From Lachnospiraceae bacterium (GTDB lineage: Bacteria > Bacillota > Clostridia > Lachnospirales > Lachnospiraceae), in NCBI GenBank assembly GCA_017964055.1, contig JAGCSS010000189.1:1-9231 (forward strand): 9,231 nt of DNA. The letters run 5' to 3'. This document shows, piece by piece, positions 1 through 5,994 of the stretch (positions within the stretch are counted from its first letter, which is position 1; the number at the start of each line of letters is the position of its first letter). Below the pieces are notes generated by a model, which saw only the letters and a list, made by a program, of their open reading frames with translations, made no database searches and was not told the origin of the DNA. A program made the position numbers and the translations under genes.

Positions 1-1173
1 GAAATGAGGTGAATAACTTGCTACGACTGTATTCTCCCTGAGAGCCACACTCTGATAGTCGTTCTCTGTCCACTCGATAAACTGTTCCGCGCTTTCGACA
101 TCATATACCGAGTACTCGGCCTCATCCCCATATTTCCTGACAAATTCCAGATCTCCGTCGATCTTTTGTATATCATACTGCCAGGTTTTTTTGAGCATCT
201 TTTTGTCGAGCCAGCGATAATCCTTTTTGACGTTATCGAAGGCCATATCCAGATAAACGTTTATGTCGGTACCGAACTTGAATCTCTCTTCGGGATTACA
301 ATGCGCAACCTTATCGCGGGTATATCCGCACAGGAAATCGATGAACTCATCCGCTGTGGTGCCCTCCGTCCAGGGCGTCACTACATCCGAATCGTCATAA
401 TAGCTTTTGCTGACATGTCCGAAAACATATTTGCCGTGGAGAGGCGCGATCTGCCAGACCGGGATCACCTTCTTCATCATCGGCAGGGTTGCCCAGGAAA
501 ACTCCTCACGCAGCTTCTCCAGCGCCTTTTCGTAGTACGTGTTGATATCCGTTCCGTATTTGAATAGCTCCGGATCTGCGACAGGGTTCTTGTTCAGCTT
601 CTTCTCGCGCTTTCTCTCATTCTCCTGCTCCAGCTCCATCGCAAAGAACTTATCGGTGCTGAGCGGCGTCCATGCCCATACTTTTTCCCAACTGTGGCTC
701 GCGAGAGCTGATGAGTATATAAAAGATCCCCCTCCATTGCGCCACTTGTTCCATCTGCCCGCCGCCAAAGACCCGTCATTCATGATCAGCAGGCAGAACT
801 GCTCCTCTTTCGGGTATTTTTTGTCGGCGATCAGTTTAAAACCCTCAAACTGAACATTGCGGTCGCCTTCTTCCTCTTCGCAGCCGATATTTATCCAATT
901 GACACCCTCTTTTCCGAGACTGTCCGTCAGATCGTAGCGGTCGAGTGAATGCCATCTTGCCACTTCTTCCGCATCGACCGTATCGGCTGTTCCGCGCAGA
1001 AACATGCCCGCCACTTTGCGCTTATTACTTGCCGGGTGCCAGCCGCCCGCGGTATAATTCCCGTCTTTCAGCTCGAGCAGGCAGTACTCTCCGTACTCCG
1101 GCATATCCTTGATCGTAAGCTCGTGAAATTCGTTAAATGACAGTCTGAGTGTTTTATGATCGACGACAAACAT
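1..1173 (-). CDS. Unknown protein with two internal domain duplications (3' end cut by window edge)
   Basis: I translated this frame by hand: 391 codons from ATG (1171-1173) to base 1 with no stop, so the C-terminus is missing. The start is supported by AGGAGG at 1178-1183, 4 bases upstream, and by a promoter further up. I do not recognise the family. Residues 30-45 (YCLLELKDGNYTAGGW) and 126-141 (FCLLIMNDGSLAAGRW) form one repeat pair, 96 residues apart. Residues 204-211 (FKYGTDIN) and 298-305 (FKFGTDIN) begin a second pair about 94 residues apart, each continuing with a helix, a Trp and a Met/Leu-Lys-Lys motif. A highly charged Glu/Lys/Arg segment at about residues 179-196 separates the two halves. 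There is no signal peptide or membrane segment, so a cytoplasmic location is likely. It is Trp-rich and acidic. It lies beyond the terminator of the transporter operon and is probably a separate transcription unit. Confidence is high that it is coding; function is unknown. Confidence 0.9.
   Translation of the reverse strand, partial: MFVVDHKTLRLSFNEFHELTIKDMPEYGEYCLLELKDGNYTAGGWHPASNKRKVAGMFLRGTADTVDAEEVARWHSLDRYDLTDSLGKEGVNWINIGCEEEEGDRNVQFEGFKLIADKKYPKEEQFCLLIMNDGSLAAGRWNKWRNGGGSFIYSSALASHSWEKVWAWTPLSTDKFFAMELEQENERKREKKLNKNPVADPELFKYGTDINTYYEKALEKLREEFSWATLPMMKKVIPVWQIAPLHGKYVFGHVSKSYYDDSDVVTPWTEGTTADEFIDFLCGYTRDKVAHCNPEERFKFGTDINVYLDMAFDNVKKDYRWLDKKMLKKTWQYDIQKIDGDLEFVRKYGDEAEYSVYDVESAEQFIEWTENDYQSVALRENTVVASYSPHF
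19..564 (-). repeat. Protein-level repeat pair B in the unknown gene
   Basis: Copy B1 begins at residue 204 (FKYGTDIN) and copy B2 at residue 298 (FKFGTDIN). Shared positions continue as Tyr at motif position 10, an Ala in the following helix, Phe/Tyr-x-Trp, then Met-Met-Lys-Lys against Met-Leu-Lys-Lys, a Trp a few residues later, and Ala-Asp-Glu-Phe-Ile against Ala-Glu-Gln-Phe-Ile near the end. Each unit is about 90 residues. A third copy could follow beyond the window, since the frame is still open at base 1. Confidence 0.7.
751..1086 (-). repeat. Protein-level repeat pair A in the unknown gene
   Basis: This span runs from the core motif of copy A1 (residues 30-45, bases 1039-1086) to that of copy A2 (residues 126-141, bases 751-798). 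Both share the pattern aromatic-Cys-Leu-Leu-x-x-x-Asp-Gly-x-x-x-Ala/Gly-Gly-x-Trp. After each core there are further loosely matching Trp-containing stretches. The similarity is visible in protein but not as a DNA repeat, so the duplication is old. Confidence 0.7.
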
Positions 1174-1188
1174 GGCTCCTCCTTTGCT

Positions 1189-1206
1189 GCCGCGCCAAAA
1201 CGCGGC
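1189..1206 (-). other. Small GC hairpin in the 5' leader of the unknown gene
   Basis: GCCGCG (1189-1194) and CGCGGC (1201-1206) are perfect 6-base inverted arms with a 6-base loop. It lies a few bases upstream of the AGGAGG ribosome binding site and has no U-run, so it is not a terminator. It could modulate translation or mRNA stability, or be chance in GC-rich DNA. Confidence 0.35.
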
Positions 1207-1232
1207 TCACGGGATTTAAAACCTTATCGTTT

Positions 1233-1261
1233 ATTATAACACATCCGCGGTTACAAATGAA
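1233..1261 (-). promoter_or_regulatory. Extended -10 promoter for the unknown gene
   Basis: On the minus strand a perfect TATAAT (1233-1238) is preceded by TGT, giving the extended -10 pattern TGnTATAAT. A weak -35 candidate, TTCATT (1256-1261), lies 17 bases upstream. Transcription would start near 1226, giving a leader of about 53 bases before the ATG at 1173. The promoter lies downstream of the transporter operon's terminator, as expected for an independent unit. Confidence 0.65.
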
Positions 1262-1269
1262 CAACCGCG
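1246..1269. promoter_or_regulatory. Inverted repeat over the -35 region, candidate operator
   Basis: CGCGGTT (1246-1252) and AACCGCG (1263-1269) are perfect 7-base inverted arms separated by 10 bases. The -35 candidate at 1256-1261 lies in the spacer, a position where a bound dimer would block or help polymerase. No T-run follows, so it is not a terminator. The regulator is unknown. Confidence 0.4.
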
Positions 1270-1290
1270 ATACAGAATAATATCCGCAGC

Positions 1291-1323
1291 AAAAAGAGAG
1301 CCCCCGAAAAACCGGGAGCTCTC
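1291..1323 (-). terminator. Rho-independent terminator of the transporter operon
   Basis: On the minus strand an 11-base stem (1313-1323 with 1296-1306, including one G-U pair) closes a 6-base loop and is followed by five Ts (1291-1295). It begins 11 bases after the permease stop codon (1335-1337). Strong GC stem plus T-run in the minus direction only. Confidence 0.9.
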
Positions 1324-1334
1324 CGCTCATATCT

Positions 1335-3389
1335 TTATTTGGCGTCACTTACGATATTATAGTAAACGTTTGAAGTCACCTTATAAACCGCTGCGTAGAA
1401 TATCGCGAAAGCCACAAAGCTGATCAGTGTAGTGACCATGAACAGGCCCGTGTTGAAGATGCCGAACAGATTCAGCATCTTTCCGATGATCGGGAAAGCA
1501 AAGGCCAGGTGCAGCCCCGCAAAAGCAAGCGGAATGAAGAATACCACCAGCAGCTGTGAATTGATGCTGCTCTTGATCTCTTTCTTCGTCATCCCGACCT
1601 TTCTCATCACACCGAAACGCCTGCTGTCCTCATAGCCTTCCGATATCTGCTTGTAGTAGATGATGAGCACCGCAGCCAGGATGAATACCGCGCTCAGTAC
1701 GATGCCGATGAAGAACAGGCTTCCCGTAGCGGATATGAAATCCACACTCTCACGCTCTCTGTCTTCGGTAGATATCGAAAATGCACGCAGCATCCCGGAG
1801 TCACCGTCCATGGTCCCTAAGATCGCCTCCTTGACACCCTTTGCGTAATCGGATCTGTCCATACCGAAACGATCTACTTTAAGACTGTATCTCCATATGC
1901 ATCTTACAACCCCGTAGCCGTATTCCTGCGTGTCTTCAAATGCCTCGCAGATCGGGCGGATATCGGGAACGATGAGATTGATCTGGGGAAGGACATCTTT
2001 CATATAATCGTCCGCATAAAACTCCTTATCCCCGGTTTTTACGAGCTTCAGGCTTACGGTACGGCCCTCATAGGTCAGGTTCAGGGTATCCCGGTCAATA
2101 GTACAGCCCGACGCAAATACTATCGCTTCTCCTTCATCCAGCGATATATCCTGTCCGGTCCTGTCGTTGTATACGGACAACGGGATCAGATTGACCGATC
2201 TTAATCTGGCTATCGACAGCACCTCCGAGGCTGCATGCCCGAAATCTATCGTATCGTTGTTCTCTGCCACGCCTTCCATCTCCGCATAAGGAATGTCGAA
2301 GACCGTTTCGGCTTCCGTATCATTCATTTTCGTGAAATCAACGGCTGCCTGTCTGAACCCGTCGATGTATTCCCCGGTAAAATACTTATTATCATAGAAT
2401 CTCAGAGTGTAATTGATATCGCCGGGGTAGCGCGTCGCGAGCATGTCCCTCGTGCCGAACCACAGACAGGACGCGGACGAGATCATGACGAGCACCATCG
2501 TTGCTATGATCGCTATGGAGGCCAGTCCCGCGCCGTTCCTCTTCATGCGGTAGACCATTGAGGAAACCGATACGAAATGCCTGGGGTTGTAGTAGTACTT
2601 TTTATTCTTCTGGAGTATACGGCAGAGCAGCACACTGCCCGCGATCATCAGCAGATAGGTCGCGATGATGACCATGATGACGGCGAAGAAAAACCACATG
2701 ATCGCCGAGATCGGATTATCGATCGATACGGCGATGTAATATGCCGTGCCGAGGATCGCCGCGCCCAGGATACCCAGCAGCCAGTTTGCTTTTGGCGCCT
2801 TCTCTCCCGCCTTTTCACTCTGCAGCAGAGATACCGCGCTGCTGCGGCGCACCCTGATAACCGAAGCAAACCATATGACCGCGAATATCGCCAGATAAAA
2901 GATCACGGTGATCGCTATGCATTTTACGTCCACGCGGAATTTGTAAGTCACCGTGCCGCCTATCATCCTGACGAGGCCCAGCTCAGCCAGTTTTGAAAGG
3001 ATTATGCCTGCCAGCAGGCCGCAAACGATCGATACCGCCGATGTGATAAAGGTTTCCAGTGAAATGATCCGCGTGATATTCCTCTTGTTCATTCCGAGAA
3101 CATTGTACAGTCCGAATTCCGCCGCTCTCCTGCGGATCAGGAACGAATTGGTGTAAAAAAGGAATATGAGCGAGAATACCGCGATCACAACGCTGCCGAG
3201 CGTCAGGATGATCATGGCCGTGTCTCCGCCTCTCGGCAAAAGGGCCGCAGTGTCGGGTGTCGCAAGGAACACCATGATATAAAACATCGAGATCATGCAG
3301 ATGCAGGTCAGTATATACGGAAAAACCATCCGTTTGTTTTTCCTTATACCGTCCCATGCAAGTCTGGGATAGAATAAGGTTTTCATCAT
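1335..3389 (-). CDS. BceB-like FtsX-family ABC transporter permease
   Basis: This 684-residue protein has the full architecture of the peptide-antibiotic (Bce-type) permeases. Predicted membrane helices lie near residues 23-43, 57-80, 111-135, 156-177, 203-222, 228-258, 288-311, 552-578, 611-636 and 647-669, ten in total. A soluble, presumably extracellular loop of about 240 residues (312-550) sits between helices 7 and 8; in the family this loop takes part in drug recognition and in signalling to the kinase. FtsX-like regions flank the membrane segments, with the conserved Glu-Phe-Gly-Leu-Tyr (91-95) and Arg-Phe-Gly-Val-Met (591-595) cytoplasmic motifs. The start ATG at 3387-3389 overlaps the ATPase stop in an ATGA junction and has AGGAGG 6 bases upstream; a second ATG follows directly and would also serve. 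The substrate is not deducible from sequence; bacitracin, lantibiotics and related peptides are typical. A terminator follows. Confidence 0.93.
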   Translation of the reverse strand: MMKTLFYPRLAWDGIRKNKRMVFPYILTCICMISMFYIMVFLATPDTAALLPRGGDTAMIILTLGSVVIAVFSLIFLFYTNSFLIRRRAAEFGLYNVLGMNKRNITRIISLETFITSAVSIVCGLLAGIILSKLAELGLVRMIGGTVTYKFRVDVKCIAITVIFYLAIFAVIWFASVIRVRRSSAVSLLQSEKAGEKAPKANWLLGILGAAILGTAYYIAVSIDNPISAIMWFFFAVIMVIIATYLLMIAGSVLLCRILQKNKKYYYNPRHFVSVSSMVYRMKRNGAGLASIAIIATMVLVMISSASCLWFGTRDMLATRYPGDINYTLRFYDNKYFTGEYIDGFRQAAVDFTKMNDTEAETVFDIPYAEMEGVAENNDTIDFGHAASEVLSIARLRSVNLIPLSVYNDRTGQDISLDEGEAIVFASGCTIDRDTLNLTYEGRTVSLKLVKTGDKEFYADDYMKDVLPQINLIVPDIRPICEAFEDTQEYGYGVVRCIWRYSLKVDRFGMDRSDYAKGVKEAILGTMDGDSGMLRAFSISTEDRERESVDFISATGSLFFIGIVLSAVFILAAVLIIYYKQISEGYEDSRRFGVMRKVGMTKKEIKSSINSQLLVVFFIPLAFAGLHLAFAFPIIGKMLNLFGIFNTGLFMVTTLISFVAFAIFYAAVYKVTSNVYYNIVSDAK

Positions 3390-4147
3390 GCTCTGCCTCC
3401 TCTGGTAAGAAGAGTCAGGGTCTCGGTGATCTTCCGGTAGAAGCTGTCATTGCTGTCCTCGCCCCTGTATATCTGGTGGAAGACCTCTCCGTCTTTGATG
3501 AAGAGCACGCGCCCCGCGCAGCTGGCGGCTTTGGCGGAATGTGTGACCATGAGGATCGTCTGCCCCATCTCGTTTACTTCTCCGAACAGTCTTAACAGCT
3601 CGTCGGAGGACCTGGAATCGAGCGCTCCGGTCGGCTCGTCCGCCAGAATGATCCGGGGATCGGTGATGAGGGCTCTGGCAACCGCCGCTCTCTGCTTCTG
3701 ACCGCCCGATACCTCGTAAGGGTATTTCTTCAGGATCTCGGCGATGCCGAGCTTCGCGGCGATGGGCTTAAGCCTCTCGCTCATGGTCTTGTAGTCGTTT
3801 TCCGCGAGCACCAGAGGCAGATAGATATTGTCCTCGATCGAGAATGTATCGAGAAGATTGAACTCCTGGAACACAAAGCCCAGATTGTCACGCCTGAACG
3901 TGGCGATCTCCTTGTCGGATATCTCCGAAAGGTCCATGCCTTCTAAGATAACGCGTCCCGCGGTGGGCTTGTCCAGCGCTGCGAGAATGTTGAGCAGTGT
4001 GGTCTTGCCGGAACCGGACTCACCCATGATCGCTACATATTCTCCCTTCTCCACCGCAAAGCTGACATCGCGGAGCGCCTCCACTTCCTGACCGCCGAAA
4101 CGCGTCTTGTAGATCTTTTTAAGATTTTTAACTTCAAGCAAACTCAT
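3386..4147 (-). CDS. BceA-like ABC transporter ATP-binding protein
   Basis: The 253-residue product is the cytoplasmic ATPase that powers the adjacent permease. All key motifs are intact: Walker A GESGSGKT (42-49), Q-loop Gln94, signature VSGGQ (146-150), Walker B IILADEP (166-172) and switch His203. The sequence GFVFQEFNLLDTFS is typical of the MacB/LolD/Bce group. I chose the ATG at 4145-4147 because GGGAGG (4155-4160) lies 7 bases upstream and the protein then starts as family members do, MSLLEVKNLKK. The frame is open for 42 more codons upstream to 4273, but that stretch crosses a terminator and leader hairpins and is Arg-rich, so it is rejected. The stop overlaps the permease start by four bases, implying translational coupling. 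The gene is led by a regulatory region with its own promoter candidate and a Bce-type operator. Confidence 0.95.
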   Translation of the reverse strand: MSLLEVKNLKKIYKTRFGGQEVEALRDVSFAVEKGEYVAIMGESGSGKTTLLNILAALDKPTAGRVILEGMDLSEISDKEIATFRRDNLGFVFQEFNLLDTFSIEDNIYLPLVLAENDYKTMSERLKPIAAKLGIAEILKKYPYEVSGGQKQRAAVARALITDPRIILADEPTGALDSRSSDELLRLFGEVNEMGQTILMVTHSAKAASCAGRVLFIKDGEVFHQIYRGEDSNDSFYRKITETLTLLTRGGRA

Positions 4148-4162
4148 TTTTAAACCTCCCAT

Positions 4163-4190
4163 CCGGAAACGGGCTCTCACCCGCTTCCGG
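4163..4190 (-). other. Leader hairpin directly upstream of the ATPase ribosome binding site
   Basis: CCGGAA (4163-4168) pairs with TTCCGG (4185-4190) and CGGG (4170-4173) pairs with CCCG (4180-4183), with a single A-C mismatch between and a 6-base loop. The helix ends 2 bases before the GGGAGG site. There is no T-run, so it is not a terminator. It may protect the mRNA end or control ribosome access. Confidence 0.5.
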
Positions 4191-4204
4191 TCCCTATGAT
4201 ACGC

Positions 4205-4232
4205 ACGACCGCGGCATATTGCCGCATGTCGT
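4205..4232 (-). other. Extended dyad in the transporter leader
   Basis: GCGGCA (4211-4216) and TGCCGC (4220-4225) are perfect arms around a 3-base centre. They are extended outward by ACGAC (4205-4209) and GTCGT (4228-4232) across a small 1/2-base bulge. It lies just downstream of the predicted transcription start near 4237, so it could be either an RNA hairpin at the 5' end of the transcript or a protein-binding dyad. No T-run follows. Confidence 0.45.
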
Positions 4233-4243
4233 TTACGTTTACG

Positions 4244-4272
4244 ATCATACAGAAAAAAGCCGATCCTTTCCA
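4244..4272 (-). promoter_or_regulatory. Candidate promoter of the transporter operon
   Basis: On the minus strand TATGAT (4244-4249, five of six matches to TATAAT) lies 17 bases from TGGAAA (4267-4272, four of six matches to TTGACA). The weak -35 suits an activated promoter, and a Bce-type operator lies upstream. The -35 sits within the loop of the terminator of the preceding operon. The start would be near 4237. Confidence 0.45.
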
Positions 4273-4284
4273 TTGAATCGGCTT
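4253..4284 (-). terminator. Rho-independent terminator after the histidine kinase gene
   Basis: On the minus strand AAGCCGAT (4277-4284) pairs perfectly with ATCGGCTT (4257-4264) around a 12-base loop, and the last arm runs into six Ts (4253-4258). It lies 42 bases after the kinase stop. It separates the sensor/regulator operon from the transporter operon. The long loop makes it moderate rather than strong, so some read-through is possible. Confidence 0.75.
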
Positions 4285-4303
4285 ACAATCCGCCCCGAAA
4301 AAC

Positions 4304-4317
4304 TAACATTTTTGTCA
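4304..4317. promoter_or_regulatory. Bce-type response-regulator operator candidate
   Basis: TAACA-TTTT-TGTCA (plus strand) is an inverted repeat that fits the motif TNACA-N4-TGTAA, which I recall for Bce-type response regulators of Firmicutes, with one mismatch. It lies between the kinase stop and the transporter genes, about 31 bases upstream of the candidate -35 element. This is where the response regulator encoded at 5320-5994 would be expected to bind. Confidence 0.55.
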
Positions 4318-4326
4318 CATCGGGCA

Positions 4327-5316
4327 TTACTCGGTCACAGTCCGGTCCGTTTCAAGGTTTATCCTGATCACGGTACCGCGGCCGACCTCAGACTCCGCGC
4401 TTATTTCATGATTCAGGTTTTTGCATATCCTGCTGCACAGATACAGACCTATGCCGCTGGCTTTTTTATCCGCGCGGCCTCTGACGCCGGTATAGTTTCT
4501 TTCGAAAATGCGCGGCAGGTCTTCAGGCGATATGCCCATGCCCGTATCCGCTATGCAGAGTGTCAGCGGATCCTCGACATATATCGAGATCTCGCCCTGC
4601 TTCGTATATTTAAGCGCATTGGACAGAACCTGTTCGATCACAAAGGAGAGCCATTTCTCGTCGGTCAGTACCTTCCTGCCCGTCGGTTCATAGTTGAGTT
4701 TAAGTCTGCGCAGGATAAAATCGCCGGCAAACTTTTTGACGGCATCTCCTATTATGCCGTCAAGATCGTATTCCTTAAAGATATAGTCGCTGCCGTCCCC
4801 CTCTAGGCGCAGGTAGGTAAGCACCATCTCGACATAACGCTCGATGCGTCCGAGTTCCGAGAGCATGTTTCTCGACAGTTCGCTGTCCTCCCTCTGCAGA
4901 CGCAGCCTCATAGAAGCGATCGGCGTTTTTATCTGATGGACCCACAGCGTATAATAGTCCATCAGGCGGGCAGTCTCATCCCTGGTCTCCTCAACGGCCT
5001 TTTTATTCTGTTTCGCGAGATCCCTGATGATCCCGCAGTAATCCTCTTCGATCGGTGCAGGCGAATGTGCGGCGATATCGATCAGCCTGTCGGCCGTGCG
5101 CCCGAGCCGCGTCAGTTCTTTGTGCCTCCGTACCGTGACATAGTACCTGTAAGCCAGATACAGCAGTCCCATGATGATACAGAGCAGTATCGGATAGATC
5201 ACAGCCTCCGCCGGGAGTCCGTAGAGCAGGAAGGATATCACGAGTATCGCGAAGAATCCGAGAAATACCGCGACCGGTCCGATCACGCTCTTTACAAATG
5301 ACCAAAACAGTTTCAT
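4327..5316 (-). CDS. BceS-like intramembrane-sensing histidine kinase
   Basis: The 329-residue kinase has two N-terminal helices (about 12-32 and 37-57) joined by only a few residues, so there is no extracellular sensing domain. This is the hallmark of kinases that sense through their ABC transporter partner. His127 in WVHQIKTPIASM is the phosphorylation site. Asn233 (N-box), DTGMGI (257-262) and GIGLYL (288-293) complete the ATP-binding domain, and all key residues are present. The length matches the family. It would phosphorylate the regulator encoded just upstream. The ATG (5314-5316) follows that gene's stop by 3 bases, with GGGGTGA acting as a ribosome binding site, so the two are co-translated. 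A terminator and a Bce-type operator lie beyond its stop, before the transporter genes. Confidence 0.95.
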   Translation of the reverse strand: MKLFWSFVKSVIGPVAVFLGFFAILVISFLLYGLPAEAVIYPILLCIIMGLLYLAYRYYVTVRRHKELTRLGRTADRLIDIAAHSPAPIEEDYCGIIRDLAKQNKKAVEETRDETARLMDYYTLWVHQIKTPIASMRLRLQREDSELSRNMLSELGRIERYVEMVLTYLRLEGDGSDYIFKEYDLDGIIGDAVKKFAGDFILRRLKLNYEPTGRKVLTDEKWLSFVIEQVLSNALKYTKQGEISIYVEDPLTLCIADTGMGISPEDLPRIFERNYTGVRGRADKKASGIGLYLCSRICKNLNHEISAESEVGRGTVIRINLETDRTVTE

Positions 5317-5319
5317 CTC

Positions 5320-5994
5320 TCACCCCACAGTATAACCGACACCGGACTTGGTTGTGATAAAATCGCAAAGCCCCGCGTTTTCAAGCTTTTTCCTGAGGCG
5401 TCCCACATTTACGGTCAGAGTGTTCTCATCAACAAACGCTCCGCCCTCCCACAGTGCCTCCATCAGCTTTTCGCGGCTTACGATCCTGCCTTTGTGCTGC
5501 ATCAGCACGAGCAGCAGGCGGTACTCATTTTTAGTCAGATCTATCCTGCTGCCCTCGTAGGTGAGCGTACCGTCACCCGTGTTGAGCATGGCGCCCCTGT
5601 ATTCGATCAGCGGAGATGACATGCCGAAATCATATGTCCTCCTAAGCAGCGCCTGCACCTTGGCGGTCAGCACGCTCAGGTCGAATGGCTTGGCTATGAA
5701 ATCATCCGCTCCCATATTCACGGCCATCACGATATTCATGTTGTCGGATGCCGAAGAAACAAATATGACAGGGACCGAGGAAACCTTGCGTATCTCGCTG
5801 CACCAGTGGTAGCCGCTCATAAACGGCAGGGAAATGTCCATCAGGACCAGATGGGGCCCGAACTCGGCAAACTCCCCCATCACATTGTGAAAATCGGAAA
5901 CAACCCTGGTTTCCAGCCCCCACTGCTTCATCTGCTCGGAAATGCCCTCGGCTATGCCTCTGTCATCTTCAACTATAAAAATCTTATGATCCAT
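5320..5994 (-). CDS. OmpR/BceR-like response regulator
   Basis: This 224-residue regulator has an N-terminal receiver domain (1-118) and a C-terminal winged-helix DNA-binding domain (about 127-224). The acidic pocket is Glu9-Asp10-Asp11, the phosphorylation site is Asp53 in LVLMDISLP, the switch hydroxyl is Ser80/81 and the conserved lysine is Lys102 in FIAKPF. The C-terminal half carries the usual recognition-helix pattern DENTLTVNVGRLRKKL. It most resembles the BceR/GraR branch and is paired with the kinase gene 3 bases downstream. The likely target is the dyad at 4304-4317 ahead of the transporter. The ATG abuts the TGA of the preceding galactanase fusion gene (TGAATG), and its GGAGG site lies inside that gene's last codons, so translation is probably coupled to it. 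I see no convincing promoter of its own. Confidence 0.95.
   Translation of the reverse strand: MDHKIFIVEDDRGIAEGISEQMKQWGLETRVVSDFHNVMGEFAEFGPHLVLMDISLPFMSGYHWCSEIRKVSSVPVIFVSSASDNMNIVMAVNMGADDFIAKPFDLSVLTAKVQALLRRTYDFGMSSPLIEYRGAMLNTGDGTLTYEGSRIDLTKNEYRLLLVLMQHKGRIVSREKLMEALWEGGAFVDENTLTVNVGRLRKKLENAGLCDFITTKSGVGYTVG

Noticed and set aside
166..567. Plus-strand frame of 133 codons at the left edge
   Set aside because: It is the complement of the unknown minus-strand gene, which has a promoter, a ribosome binding site and internal protein repeats supporting it.
594..779. Small minus-strand frame of 61 codons inside the unknown gene
   Set aside because: It is out of frame with the continuous 391-codon frame whose translation shows clear internal repeats, and has no ribosome binding site of note.
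4196..4201. TATCAT as an alternative -10 for the transporter operon
   Set aside because: No acceptable -35 lies 16-18 bases upstream, and it would remove one of the leader hairpins from the transcript. The TATGAT at 4244-4249 has the better partner.
4148..4273. 42-codon N-terminal extension of the ATPase to an upstream ATG
   Set aside because: It begins in a terminator loop and crosses leader hairpins, reads as Arg-rich non-family sequence and lacks a ribosome binding site, while the ATG at 4145-4147 has a strong one.
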